Of a stretch of DNA of 64,000 nt, positions 46,061-58,866 are shown piece after piece. Position 1 is the first letter of the stretch. Every line of letters begins with the position of its first letter. The notes under the pieces are model-generated. The model was not told where the DNA came from and did no database searches. It saw only the letters and a list, made by a program, of their open reading frames with translations. The stretch comes from Aquilaria yunnanensis (lineage: Eukaryota; Streptophyta; Magnoliopsida; Malvales; Thymelaeaceae): assembly GCA_039654915.1 (NCBI GenBank), contig CM077598.1, positions 72,816,041 through 72,880,040 on the forward strand, in the 5' to 3' direction. The position numbers and the translations under genes are program-made.

Positions 46061-49000
46061 ATGGAGTCGGGCCATAGTTGGATGTACAGTAACCGTTTCT
46101 TGTCTAGCTGAATGGGTTACACACAAGAGTGGGAGTCCGGAGTTGATGAATTTATATCATTTACTGTCTCTCATCCTAAAACAATGAGTGGGTTATGCAT
46201 TCGCTGTCCTTATCGGAAGTGTAAGAATTTACGATTTAAAGAGTGTGACGAGGTCAGAGTTCATCTATACAAATGGGGGTTTAAGCCTTTTTACTTGAAT
46301 TGGACGGCTCATGAAGAGCCATTTAATGTAGCATCAGATACAAACCCGGGTGTGGGTGGCTTTGATCAGTTTGAGAACGGGTCTTCGACGAATCCATACG
46401 AAAGGATGGTATTAGATGCCGTTGGGCCTAATTTCTCACAATTTTCAGGAAGACAATGTTGCCCAGCCGAATGAAATTGCACAAAATTTTTTTAATCTAT
46501 TGAATTCAGCATCAACCCCTCTATGGGATGGGTGCGAAAATCATTCTGAGTTATCTGCTGCTATCTGTCTTCTTAACCTTAAGTCTGAGTATCACATGTC
46601 ACGAGCATGTTTTAATTGCATTGCTCAATTGATGAAAGAGACTCAACCTACAGATAGTAAGATGTCATCAAATTGGTTTGAAACGAAGAAATTAGTTTCG
46701 CAGTTGGGCCTGTCTCACCAGAAGATTGACGTCTGTGTTAATGATTGCATGTTGTTTTGGAAAGATGAAAGTAATCTTCATATTTGTAAGTACGGTGGAA
46801 CTGAGAGATATAAGCCAAAAAAGGGTGGTGGGGGTAAAGATCGACCTAGAAAAACCGTGCATTACTTACACTAAGCCTTCGGCTGCAACGCTTATTTGCG
46901 TCAATGTCAATAGCAGAGCAAATAAGGTGGCATAAAGAGCAAAAACAAATCCCAGGTGTTATAAAACATCCATCAGATGATGAAGCTTGAAAACATTTTG
47001 ATCGGACCTACCCATGGTTTGCTTCGGAAGTACGAAATGTCCGATTGGGGTTGTGTTCCGATGGATTTACCCATTTTGGATCATCTGGAAAACAATACTC
47101 GTGTTGGCCTGTTATCATTACTCTGTATAATTTGCCCCCTTGGATGTGCATGAAAAAACCCTATATGTTCCTTTCGTTGTTGATTCTAGGTCCACGTAGC
47201 CGAAATCATAAGATTGATGTTTATCTACAGCATCTAATAGAAGAGCTACGACATATGTGGTTTGATGGCGTTGAAACATGGGATGTGTCATTGAAAGAAA
47301 ATTTTATTCTTCGAGCAGCATTAATGTGGACCATAAATGACTTTCCGGCTTATGGCATGCTTTCAGGATGGATGACACATGGTCGATTGTCTTGCCCTAT
47401 TTGTATGGGCGAAAGTAAGGTATTCCAACTTAAGTATGGCGGAAAATTTTCTTTTTTCGACTGTCACCAGCAATTTCTTGGCCAGAACCACCTATATAAA
47501 AGAAATTGTACTTGTTTTAAGAAGGGGAAATCAAAGAAATCATTGCCACCCGAGCAGTTATCAGGTGAGGCTATATTTGAAAGAATCTCCTGGATTCCAT
47601 CAATTGGTAATGATGGTCCACAACATCGCCCGTGCGATTATGGCAAATCACATAATTGGACAAAGCGAAGCGTTTTTTGGGAGTTACCCTATTGGGCCAC
47701 GAACTTAATCCCCCATAATCTTGATGTCATGCATATTGAGAAGAACGTGTTTGAGAATATATGGAATACTGTGATGGATGTTAAGAACAAAACGAAAGAT
47801 AATGTTAAAGCACGGAAGGACCTCGAAATTTATTGTAATCGGCCGGAGTTAAACATGGTTCCTCTTGATGATGGTCGTTCATTCAAACCAAAGGCGAGGT
47901 TCATATTTGATGTTAACCAAAGGCAAAATGTGATGGCTTGGGTTAAATCTCTACGACTCCCTGTTGGATATGCCTCAAATCTTGGGAGATGTGTTGATAA
48001 CTCTGGTTACAATATGTATGGCATGAAGAGTCATGATTGCCATGTTATGATACAAAGGCTTCTCCCCATTTCCCTTGAAGCGCTTCCCGAGAATATATGG
48101 AAGCCATTAATGGAGTTAAGCCTATTCTTTAGAGACTTGTGCTCTCCAGAGCTTCATGATATCACTTGTTGGCGTTGGAGGCCAATATTCCAATTATAAT
48201 TTGTAAGCTTGAGAGAATTTTTTCTCCGGGGTTTTTTGATGTCATGGAGCATCTCCCAGTTCACTTGCCATATGAAGCAGAGTTGGAGGACCTGTTCAGT
48301 ACCGATGGATGTATAAATTTGAGCGGTGCATGCATGACCTAAAAATGAAGGTTTCTAATATTACTCATGTTGAGGGATCAATATGTGAAGCATGATGGGT
48401 TTCGGGAGCCAACAACGCAGCAGAATTTTACCGAAACCCTCCAGGATCCAAGTGAAACGGGGTAAACCGGGTATTCAAAAATTTTCATACCTAATTTTCG
48501 GTTGAGATCTCTCACTCAACTATAGAGTCGAATCACAAAACCTGAACAGTTGACGTGTTTAGGCTCTCTATGGTATCCACATGAGCCTTTCGGGGTCACA
48601 ACGCTTCCACCAGGTCCCGGAAGATGCGTTTCTCTTACGCTCACAGTGCTAGCTTACGTCCTCCAAGGAATTGCAAGAGAAGAGTGCGGATGTCCTTTTG
48701 GGAGGCTAGGGCAAGGAAACCTACGAATTTCTCACTAGAAGTTGTATTCATAGTGAGACTCAACTTCCATACCTAATAGGTTTCAAAGCCCTAATCCAAT
48801 TAGGCTTAAATTTCGGGCTTAATAATGACTCAACTATTAGGCCCATTATTAATACGAAATTATTGTGAAACCAAAACCCAAATTATTAGCCACTCTAATG
48901 ATCCAAATAGCTCTATGTGTTTGACCCAATAGGCTTTTACCACGTTGGCAATGATCATAAATCACATTTATAATCATAAGCAATGAGCGGTGTCTAGCAA

Positions 49001-50797
49001 CACATCATTGCTACCCAAGTGACAAGATTGTCGATGATTCGACTAAACCTTTATGATCATCACCGATATATGCCATTATCCCTTTGTCCAAGATATCAAG
49101 ACTGAGCACGAGACATAGATTGTGTCACTCTCGTATAGCCCAATCTTTGGTTTCTTGATTACCGAGTAGACCAACTTAAATTGATGACATTGATATCGTA
49201 TATCAACTCATCCGAGCATGGCCATACATTTTTCTAAGTCTTACTCTATCAAGGGGCCCGAAGATATCACTCCTGTTACATAGGAGGGACAAATCCCATC
49301 TTGATCATACAAATCCCTCCGCATGATATGTGACATACCCAATGACCTCCTTCAAGTTCACTCAGTTACGAGCAACAAAGGAAAGTATCAAAGTATGTGA
49401 CTCACATGTAGGGAACCTTAATGATCTTAGGTCAAAGGACTACATATACCATGATCACTATGAGAATCACTTATGACACTCATATAACGATCCATGTAGT
49501 GTTTTCATGGTGGGTCGGTCCAGTACACAAGTTCTCCAACTTGTACCCATATGTAGACTACATATCTTATATTAGTCTCCACATATACTAGTCGTTATGT
49601 ATTATTGCAACCCGCTCCACAATAATACTAAACCAGGGACGTTTAAGAATATCATTATTCTCGGGTTACAATTATGTTTGTTAAGTTATGCAGAAACAAA
49701 ACAATAAACATAATTGCTGGATTAATGCCTTAATAAAATATTATGACTCAATGTGCAAAAAATACAATCATCTCATGATTGGCTTTTGGGCACAACACTA
49801 ACAAAGCATACCTTATAGAGGAGACTTCCATCTTTTGCTCTCATTACTTTGAATCCCATGTTCCCTCCATGATGAACCGAGTACCGCGAAATGATGATAG
49901 TGGTCCTGTCCCATGTAATGGTGAGTTGTGGTCCATATTCACCTTTCCAGGACATCCATATGGTGTATGTAGATATAGATTCCTCACAAACAATGAACTC
50001 AGACTTCCAACCACATACGTTCTTCTAAACTGTGTTGAGATCAGTCCATATCTAAAGTAAGTCATCGTTAATGATCATCCAGTAGTTTGATTATTTTGAA
50101 GTTCAATACTAATCAGCTGATAAAACTAACATATTTTCCTCCTCTCCCCATTTGTTCACAGTATGTTTGTGGACATGGTAAGGGAAACTGCACCCGATAT
50201 AACCATGTCTGAGAAGGATATACAGATTGAAAACAATTTCTCAAGCTGGCTCCGACACTATGTACGCAAAATTTTACTCACTATGTATTGCAATATGTTA
50301 GGTTATAACTTCCAGATATATTGTCCTAAAATGAAATTGTTTTACATAGGTTGATGACCCAGGTAACAATATAGTCGATAACATCTTGTGGGATGTTGCA
50401 TGTGGACCATCACGTCGGGTAAAGACATGGCCGGTTTATTTCACAAATGGGTACAAGTTTCACATAAGTGAATGAGGCAAGGACAAATCAACATTTAATA
50501 GTGGAGTTTGCATATGAAGCACGGGTTCAAGCAAAGTTGAATGTGATTTTTATGTTTTATTAGAAGAAGTCATTCAACTCGAATATCCTGGCTATCCACA
50601 TAAGAATGTTGTCTTGTTTAGGTGCAACTGGTTTGACCCAACACCTGAACGTGGAACTCGAATGCATAAACAGTTTGGGGTAGTTGAGATCCGGGATAGC
50701 CGCAGATATCAGAAGTTTGATCCTTTCATTCTAGCATCACAGGCTGACCAAGTTTACTACACACCCTATCCGACAAAGTCCCGTGACAAAAATGGGT
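46061..50797 (+). pseudogene. CACTA TNP2-type transposase, broken and interrupted
   Basis: ATG at 46061 (MESGHSWMYSN), with a TGA at 46109-46111, then the transposase-associated N-terminal domain (46112-46474: GLCIRCPYRKCKN and VHLYKWGF). A frame change leads to 46416-46874. The transposase_21 catalytic region at 47045-47700 shows NLPPWMCMKKPYMFLSLL, FPAYGMLSGWMTHG and CPICMG. A DUF4218-type part (LLPISLEALPENIW, then FDVMEHLPVHLPYEAE after a frame change at about 48185) runs up to the solo LTR at 48393. After the solo LTR a DUF4216-type part lies at 50388-50797 (WPVYFTNGYKFHIS, RCNWFDPTPERGTRMHKQ), with two TGAs. It would cut and re-insert the element; this copy is dead. Confidence 0.88.
48393..49803. 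mobile_element. LTR-R copy C, solo LTR (1411 bp)
   Basis: Starts tgatgggtttcgggagcc and ends cacaacactaaca. It is flanked by a perfect 5-bp duplication aagca (48388-48392 and 49804-49808). Exactly the same length as copy B. It interrupts the CACTA transposase gene. Confidence 0.93.
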
Positions 50798-51229
50798 GAT
50801 CAACTGTTATGAAGATAGAACCTAGATGGATAATCCAGTATGCAATTGTTGACAAGGATGACGTTTGTCAAGACAGTGGATCCATGAATTGCCAAAGAAT
50901 TAAAGATGACCCAGTTGAGGAGTTAGCTGACCCGGGTGTCGGTGATGATATTGAAGAAAATTTACTTGAGGAGGGGGGTTCTAATGACGATACAGGTGAT
51001 GAGGAGGAGTTTCTATCCGATGAAAGTGACACTGAAGAAAATGAGGAGTTTCATGATAATGGAAGCACTGGGTCAAATGAATGAAGATAACAGTTAGCAT
51101 GTTTAGTGATCACGAGTCATTAGTTGTATGGAACATATTTGGTAAATTTATGTACCTCTAATACTCCACAATTCATGTCAATAAACATATCAATGTTTAA
51201 TTTTATTACTTAGATAATAATAAATGCAG

Positions 51230-52969
51230 ATGCCGCGTAAAGAGCATAACACCTATAAGCGCCGACCTGGGAAAGGACCACTTGCGTAGTTTAAGGAGGT
51301 CATGGAGCCAATACTTAATGCTTGACAGAGGATGGGTTCTTCATCCCAGGCACAAGACGATGTCGGTGTAGAGACGCAGGACACAATAGTGCCAGCGACG
51401 CACGTCCACTCACATCAGCACTGATCTGATGGCGGTGGAGGCACGAGATCTGGACATGGATCTGGTGCACGCCATGTTAGGCACCCAATACTGACGGCTC
51501 ATTCCTAAAATGAGGACATACATATTGATGACATCCCATCATCGATGCCACAGACACCAGCCCGAGCTCGGATGAGGATATCCCCACATGGTAACACGTA
51601 AGTGATGAATATCCTGCAAACATTCTCAAAATAGAAAATATTACTTACATTACTGTGAATCATCAACATATAACTAAGTAATCATTTGAACTGTACAGAT
51701 TCATTCTAGCTACAGCGACACGGTTAGTGACACCATGTTTCACCACATATTTTAAACCCTATTCTGATTGGTCCTCCGTCTCCCCATCAGACCTTCAACA
51801 ATGGTGGCGTGTTTTTTAGGTATAACACGTATATTAATATGATAATGATGTATTACTGTCAAAACAACTACTTGCCTTTTTCATGCTAATAGTTTTGAAA
51901 TATTAACCTTTTCAGAGGAGCTGTGAGTGGGATCCGATACACCATAATGAGGTGTATCGGGTGTGGAATATCTTGGGAGCACAGCATTACAGATGCATGA
52001 TGTCAGAAATCCGACGTGTCAAGGATCCTGTTAAATGTCGAGCAAAGGCAAACTTTATGTCCGATGCTGCATATGCGGAAATGGAGGCATATTGGGCTAG
52101 TCCGGAGTTCATTCAGAAGTCCGCTAGATTCAAGACAATGCGAGCAACAGTGAGTGACGAGGATTCACAGTCTGGCTTTTGCAGCGCGACATATGCAAGG
52201 GGATCTATCTTGATGTCTGCACATCGAAAGCAAATGGTATATATCTCATCAATGTTCTTTCATTTTACATTTAAGTAAATAATGAACTTAAATTACCTAT
52301 TAATCTTATGTTTCATTCAATTAGAGAGAGAGAGATCCAGAGAAGAAGGACCCTGGCTTGTTTAAAGTCCTTTAAGCAACACATAAAATGAAGAACGGGA
52401 AATATGTTAGTAAGCGATGTGAAGAAGTTGTTGTAAGTGTTATAACTTTCTTTTGTAAACTATTCTTAAGATACTTACCATGTTTTACCAATAATGTCTG
52501 ATTCAAATGTGTTAATATGTTTCTGTAGACTCATATCAGTGCTGAGATTGAGGAGTAAACACAACAAGATGATGGATTAGAGCCAATTGATGAACTTGCA
52601 ATAGTTAGTACTGCATCTGGCGGGAGAAAGAGAGGGCGTGTTTTTGGATTAGGATCTGAGCAGTGTGTCATACCGGGCCGCCGACTGCCAGGTGCCATCC
52701 CACCTATCGACATCACACAGACACCGCAATTCAAGCAAGTACAGAAGATGATGGTGGAGGAGAATGCGCGAAGGGATGCCGAGCTCGAGAGAATTAAGAA
52801 GAGACAGAGAGCAGAGATGGAGGCAAAGAGAGCCGCATTGGAGGCGAACCGGGCTCAGTTGGAGATTATTTGTGGTTCGCTAAACCTTCCATGCTCGCCG
52901 ACTCAACAAGTTCAACAGTATCCTGATGACTCGAACTCGAAGGATGAGGAGATAGTCGGGACTCCATGA
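51230..52969 (+). pseudogene. Second CACTA gene, plant transposase_24 / En-Spm Ptta type
   Basis: A decayed multi-exon gene downstream of the transposase. The likely first exon starts ATG at 51230 after a cag acceptor (MPRKEHNTYKRRPGKGPLA, then stops at 51287 and near 51326). Exon pieces at about 51700-51820, 51916-52237 (VYRVWNILGAQHYRC, MSDAAYAEMEAYWASPEF, ARGSILMSAHRKQ), 52325-52435 and 52530-52969 are separated by gt...ag-like AT-rich gaps. The C-terminus is a charged coiled coil (DAELERIKKRQRAEMEAKR), ending at TGA 52967-52969. The region around MSDAAYAEMEAYWASPEF is typical of plant transposase_24 proteins, an accessory DNA-binding protein in CACTA elements. Confidence 0.75.
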
Positions 52970-53275
52970 TGGTCGTCTTCAACAGGTAAATCATTTCATA
53001 ATTTCTTGTGTTATCAGACTTAGACAATAATTGTTAGACCTAAGACTCAGTTGAAATTACTGAGATGTGTAATCCATTGAATGTTTTATGGTTTGTTCCA
53101 AACATATATGTACTTGTTTTAATTATGGTGTATTAGAGAATATTTGATGGAAATTACGTGTGCCTATCTGTGTAATTTTGATTGCTGAGCAAGGTTGGGG
53201 GAACTTTGGAATTGGTATGTCCGTTTTGAACTTGTTTCAAACAAGGAAAAACACGAAACAACCGCAGCCTGTAAC

Positions 53276-53783
53276 TGAAAATGTACATTACCAACGCGCA
53301 TACGCGTTGGTAACTACCAACCACCGTTTACCAACTCGCACTAGTTGGTAATTACCAACTGTCACCCGCGTTGGTACTTACCAACATACTTACCAACATG
53401 TATGCAAGTTGGTAATTACCAACGGCTTGCTACCAACTCGCACGTGTTGGTAATTACCAACTTCGACGCACGTTGGTAATTACCAACCCCCTTACCAACT
53501 GCTATAAGTTGGTAATTATCAACGCGCTCTCCTACCAACATGCAAGGTAGTTGGTAACTACAACTACGCGTTGGAAACCAAGGTCGGTTCCTAACCGTTG
53601 GTAATTACCAACGTGCACGCGTTGGAATTTACTAACGTGTTCATTTTTGTGTGTTGGTAAAAAAATTTCCAACGAATCGATTATCAACGTGCGTTTACCA
53701 ACGGCTCCGCGTTGATGAATTCAGTTTACCAACGCGCAGCAGTTGGTAATTGCTTGTTGGTAAACGGAAGAATTTTAATAGTG
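53276..53783. repeat. Right subterminal repeats and terminus of the CACTA element
   Basis: Over fifteen units of ttaccaac-NNcgNN-gttggtaa type, many perfect short palindromes such as ccaacgcgcatacgcgttgg, up to the terminal tttaatagtg at 53783. They match the left subterminal zone in motif and serve as the expected transposase-binding region. Confidence 0.85.
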
Positions 53784-55127
53784 AGCGCAAAGTTCACATT
53801 TTTAAAATAGAAGAGGTAAAGTGTAGTATCACCTAAGTTTCAAAGAGCAAATTATAGTTAATCCAAAAAATAAAAATTAAATATAAATGTAATCCTTTTT
53901 CCATGAAAAAGAAAACACAAAGAAATGTGTAATCACTTTTTTTCTTTAGATAACCAAATAAGAAATGAGTTTTTTACATTAGGAGAGGCCCGAGGCCTCA
54001 CCATCAAGTCAGGAGCAAATCCTAGTGCACCTTGAAGTGCCTATTGAGTCAAATATTCGAGTGTGCTATCCTGCTCTCACATAATTTTTTTTTTTACTTA
54101 AATTGTTATTACGTAACTATTAAACCCGGGCCGGTCCGGTTCAGAGGCACGGCCGAATAAATTGGAGTTTCGACTAAGTTCTTTCTGCCTGGAATTCTGC
54201 TCTCTGGATTGCGAAGATGGTAAGATGGAAATTGCTGAAGTGGGATATGGAGGCCGTTATATGTTACAAACAATCGTACAGTTTTTTCTACTACTAAATA
54301 TTTTGAAATGGAAGATAAATAATTAGAGATAATAACGTAAATGACTCGTATAATTAAAAAAAAAAATTGTACGACATTTCTCTTGCTAATAATTTTCAAA
54401 TGTTAATCGAGCACAAAATTATACACAGAACTCACCACAATATATCATTTAGTAAGAAAAATTAATTTAGTATATCTTGTGTTTTTATTTTTTTTGGTAA
54501 AATAATTTTTTTTAAACTGCGAAAGAGAATTTATTAAAAGTTTTGAAATAATTAGTATATATATGCTATTGTACGTAAATATAACAACTTATTTCCTATA
54601 GCATTTTGATATTTTATAGTTACGTTTGAACTTATATTAATACTATAATTACACCTAGGAGGAATGACATTAATGTGCATATTTCTCTATGTTTTATATT
54701 TTCTTATAAAATCCTAGATTTAAATTGTCTAGTAATTATGCTCTACTCATTTTAAGTTTTATGGTATTTTTTTACATTTAATTAAAATATTCTCTCTATC
54801 TAAGGTTGTTTAAAATATTTAAGTTTAGTATGAAGACAAGAAAGATTAAAAAAATTTTATATCTCCACTTTCACACTTCACTTTTTACAAGTAAATTAAG
54901 AAAGGTGGAAAAATAGATATCAAAATGATGGTTTCAAAGGCAATATGGTAAATTAATTCACAAAAGATGCAAATATTACAAAATTTTGAGACGATCCAAA
55001 ATTGTAAATAATGCAAAAAATGTCAGATGAAATGAGTATAATTTTATATTCGTAAAGTGGAAAAATTAAAGATTAACAATGTCAATTAACTATATGGAAA
55101 AAAAAACTACTAAAATAAGAACATTTT

Positions 55128-55240
55128 CCAACTGCTCGTTTATCAATTGTCAGACCATTGATAATTTTCAATACGTTAGACCGTTGGTAATAAAATTTAA
55201 TAGTTTACCAATGGTCACGTGTTGGTAACTCAAAATTGGG
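55128..55240. repeat. Remnant of CACTA-type subterminal repeats
   Basis: tttccaactgctcg, gaccgttggtaata and taccaatggtcacgtgttgg repeat the motif of the CACTA ends 1.3 kb away, but no terminus or gene is present. Probably an eroded end of a related non-autonomous element. Confidence 0.55.
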
Positions 55241-56160
55241 GACCTATTTGAAATACTAATGGAAACTGAGGGACTAAAGAGGATTTAAAAAGTTGGGACA
55301 GGATAAGAATATTTAAAAAAGTTAAAGGGGCAACAAGTAATAAAGTGTTGATAATTTGATCCAATGGTCCAAATTAATAGAAATGGTCCAAATTAATAGA
55401 AGAAACAAATTTTAAAGGCTCAAATTAACTAGGGAAGATAAGGGAAATCAAAAATAGGGAAAAGGTGGGCTAGGGTTCGCCATGAGAGTGAAAGGCGAGT
55501 GTGGTTGGGTGCAGGAGGCTGACCTCGATGGAAGCTTTTACCAGACCCTTGTTTTCTTGTTTGAATTGGAGAAAATTAGAGCATGGTTGTTTGTATTCTT
55601 ATTTTTTTGTAGCATTTCTTTGGAAGAGCATTGGTTGTTTTTATGAGTCAACTAGAAAATTAGTAAATACTAAATAGAGATTGGACAAATAATTAAAATT
55701 TTTACAATGTCAATTGACGATATGGAAAAAAAGTAATTGACAATGCCAAAATAGTAAATATTGCAATATCAATATTGGGCAGAGTGAAATTGCTTGTATT
55801 CAGTCATTCGACAGTTTAAGTTAGGATTCTAAAAGTCTTTGTAAAAAATATAGATTTTCAAAAATTATACTTCTACTGTCCTAATACTATTACAACATAA
55901 TTTATTTTAAATAGTTATAAATCTTTTTAATATTTTCATATTTAATAAATTGCTTTACCATACTATCCTTCAAACCATCACTTCAATATTTACTTTTCTC
56001 AATTTTCTCGGATTATGTGTAAAAAAGTTAAGTAAAAAAATGGCAACAATATATAAATTTTCTTTACTTTCTAAATCTCATACCAAATCAAATAGTTCAA
56101 TAGAGAGGAGACGAAGGAGCAATATAAACTATAACAGTAATTATCCATATTATATATAGC

Positions 56161-56455
56161 AGAAAGTACATATTAGCCCTAAAACTTTAATCACTTTTCT
56201 ATTTAAATCCTAAAACTTCACGAAGTTTTATTTGAGTCTTAAAATTTTCAAAATATATAAACAATTAGTCTTAAACCATTAGCAACCTATTTTGAGGTTA
56301 ACTTTAGGACTAAGTATTTATACGTTTTCAAGTTTTGGGGCTCAAAAAGAAATTCACAAAGTTTTAGGACTTAAATAGAAATTCACAAAACTTTAGTCCT
56401 TAAATAGAAAAGTTACAAAAAATTTAGAACTCGAATACCAATTTGTCTCACTTTT
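56161..56455. repeat. MITE-like foldback 1
   Basis: The left arm (ccctaaaactttaatcac, ctatttaaatcctaaaactt) is the inverse of the right arm (aaactttagtccttaaatag, aagttttaggacttaaatag). The centre lies near 56275-56290. AT-rich, no coding capacity. Confidence 0.6.
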
Positions 56456-56984
56456 GTTTTCTTTCAAATGCTTTTTAAAATTGATTTTTTTTCAATTTTT
56501 TCAAAGAAAATGAAACATTTTTTTTCTACTTATGCATGATCAAGGTGGAAATTTTCTTCTTTTCATTGTTTAAATTAATGTAAACGACCACCTGGCCTAG
56601 AGCATAGCTGGCATACAACTGGTTCTTGTTAAATAAGTCTCACTAATATTTTTTTTTTTCAATTTGGGAAAACTATTGTCTCATTTATCTTTTTGTGAAA
56701 TTTTCAAACTAATTAATAAATTTTTTATTTTTGTATGAGTTCGGTGGAGATTAATTTTTAATGATAAAAAATATTTATTTTGAGATATCTTTTATTCTTT
56801 GAAACTTCAAATCATCTTTTATGATCTTTGAAAAGTATTTTTATTTTTCTCTTGGAAGAGCATTTTTTTTTACCTTTTTTCATAAATTTGAAAAAAGTTC
56901 AAAAATCATAAAAAAATACTTAAATGAAAATTAAAAAATATAATAAATTCTTTTAAAAAAAATTTTCAAGTTGGAGGGGGAAAT

Positions 56985-57235
56985 ATCACTTTCAGTCTGA
57001 ATCTTTTGCAACATTTATGTGTAAGGCCAAACGCTTTGCTAATTTCTATTTATGTCTTAAAACTTGTAAAACATGTAAGCAATTAATTTTAAAGTTAATC
57101 CTAGAACAGGTGACTAACTTTTAGAACAAACTGTTTACATGTTTTAAAATTTTAAAACTCAAATAAAAATTCATAAAATTTTAAAACTTAAATGAAAAAT
57201 GATCAAAATTTTCGAATTGAATGTGTCTTTTTCCC
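56985..57235. repeat. MITE-like foldback 2, related to foldback 1
   Basis: Arms around ttaaaacttgtaaaacatgtaa and ttacatgttttaaaattttaa pair with each other and share phrases with 56161-56455. More diverged. Confidence 0.5.
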
Positions 57236-58166
57236 TATTATATATATACCTGAAGCCCTAAAGATAAGTAGGGCGGCAGAACATAAAGAATTTCATTATC
57301 TTCATCATTGGATTCTGCAATAGTATATTTTGGAGCACGCGCCACCAGAATAAATGCAAACACCATTCATTTCCAGCTTCACTTCGATTGTACGAAGATG
57401 AAAATGATTTTAGTACTTTCAAAATGTCTTTTTTTTTTCTCCAGATTATTAATTGTCTTTTTTCTTTAAAACGATCATGTTTTATGGCCCATAAGACTTT
57501 GATTCCTGGTTTTTGTATAAGGTTTTCCTTTCTTATAATTAAAAGCTGAATTAGTGAGATATAGAATATATTAGATATTACAATTACTCCTATATCTTAT
57601 AATATTGTGCATATGTAACAAAAATGTTTTTCATTTTAAAATACTAGCCCTCTATTAGTATATGCCAAAGAAGAAAACACTTTCGTAAAAGTACGTTTTA
57701 TATGTGGTATTCTCTGCAACCAAAATGTGTCTCCTTTTCATATTTGTTCATTTTCTTCAAAATGTTACTATTCTCATCATATAAAATTTATGAATGAGAT
57801 AATTTTAAAGGCAGACATATAATACAACCTCTATTTGGCAAAACTTATTTCTTTTATTATTTACAATAATTAATTTATAATTTTTTATTTCAAAATTTCT
57901 TATAAAAATATAAATTTTTATAAAAAAAATGGTACTTTAAAGAATCTAATTTATAAATATAATTTTTAAGATTTTTTTACAATATAAATTAATGCGAATA
58001 TATTTAAATTAGATTTTAGTCACAAACATAAAATAGCCAACTTCTACGAAATAAAGAGTATTTTTATCTGATACTATACATCCATAATGCTTCCAAAAGA
58101 AAAATAATTGTTACGCACAAGAAAAACATTAGTTAATTTGTAAATGTAATACTATACTACTCTCCT

Positions 58167-58625
58167 GATGGCAGAGGGTTAGGCCTCCGCCGACCACTAG
58201 GGCGGACCATGGTGGTAGTATTGTCCCTTTGAACGGCGCATTAACGGGCGGCGCGGAGCCTTGAACCCGAGACCGCAGGGATTTACACCCCCTCAGGGGG
58301 GGTCGCGTCTAATCCTAGTGGTTAGACGCGACCCCCCCTGAGGGGGTGTAAATCCCTGCGGTCTCGGGTTCAAGGCTCCGCGCCGCCCGTTAATGCGCCG
58401 TTCAAAGGGACAATACTACCACCATGGTCCGCCCTAGTGGTCGGCGGAGGCCTAACCCTCTGCCATCGCGTCCTAGTGGTTAGACGCGACCCCCCCTGAG
58501 GGGGTGTAAATCCCTGCGGTCTCGGGTTCAAGGCTCCGCGCCGCCCGTTAATGCGCCGTTCAAAGGGACAATACTACCACCATGGTCCGCCCTAGTGGTC
58601 AGCGGAGGCCTAACCCTCTGCCATC
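58167..58625. repeat. Three copies of a 155-bp tRNA-like (SINE-type) unit; perfect 146-bp palindrome
   Basis: Copy 1 (58167-58312) is the exact reverse complement of 58322-58467, separated by a 9-nt loop tcctagtgg (58313-58321). Copy 2 (58313-58467) and copy 3 (58471-58625) are direct repeats, 158 bp apart, with one base difference (58443 g, 58601 a). Each unit starts tcctagtggttagacgcg, like the A-box region of tRNA-Glu, and has gggttcaaggctcc, like a B box, about 51 nt downstream. This is the layout of an RNA polymerase III promoter in a tRNA-derived SINE. The block is very GC-rich within AT-rich DNA and is flanked by tctcc on both sides (58161-58165 and 58627-58631). No poly-A tail is seen, so the SINE class is tentative. 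Confidence 0.7.
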
Positions 58626-58866
58626 ATCTCCTACAATTAATTTCCTATATGTCTCTTCCCATGTACACGCACATTTCTACATCTGTGAAAGAAAATCATT
58701 GCCGCCCGACGTACACAATTGAAAATCTGTCTCAGAAAATTCAAACCTTTTAGATTAAAAAAATAAAAAATTACGTACTTTTTTCTTCTTTATATTTTAA
58801 AATTAATTAGTTATGTTCATTTCGGATTAGAAACTGGATCATTTAATTAGTTATTTCAGTAATTAT

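Larger units (their letters stand above)
53784..58166. other. AT-rich intergenic region
   Basis: About 4.4 kb without a convincing gene. 53787-53865 is the inverse of 42867-42942 (the other half of a foldback split by the CACTA element). Further contents are a CACTA-like remnant at 55128-55240 and two related foldbacks (56161-56455, 56985-57235). The GC-richer patch at 55460-55560 has no long frame. Short frames at 54109-54399 and 55950-56159 look like chance. Confidence 0.55.

Noticed and set aside
46061..48199. A host gene with transposase-like domains (domesticated)
   Set aside because: Stops, frame changes, a solo LTR insertion and flanking CACTA termini show an ordinary dead transposase.
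54109..54399. A 96-codon minus-strand frame in AT-rich intergenic DNA
   Set aside because: No domain, no codon bias, and no promoter or splice context.
58167..58467. Palindrome as a sequencing artefact
   Set aside because: A short distinct loop, a third direct copy and matching tctcc flanks favour a real insertion, though long reads are needed to be sure.
58167..58625. A functional tRNA gene
   Set aside because: A- and B-box-like motifs are present, but no cloverleaf with acceptor and anticodon stems could be drawn.
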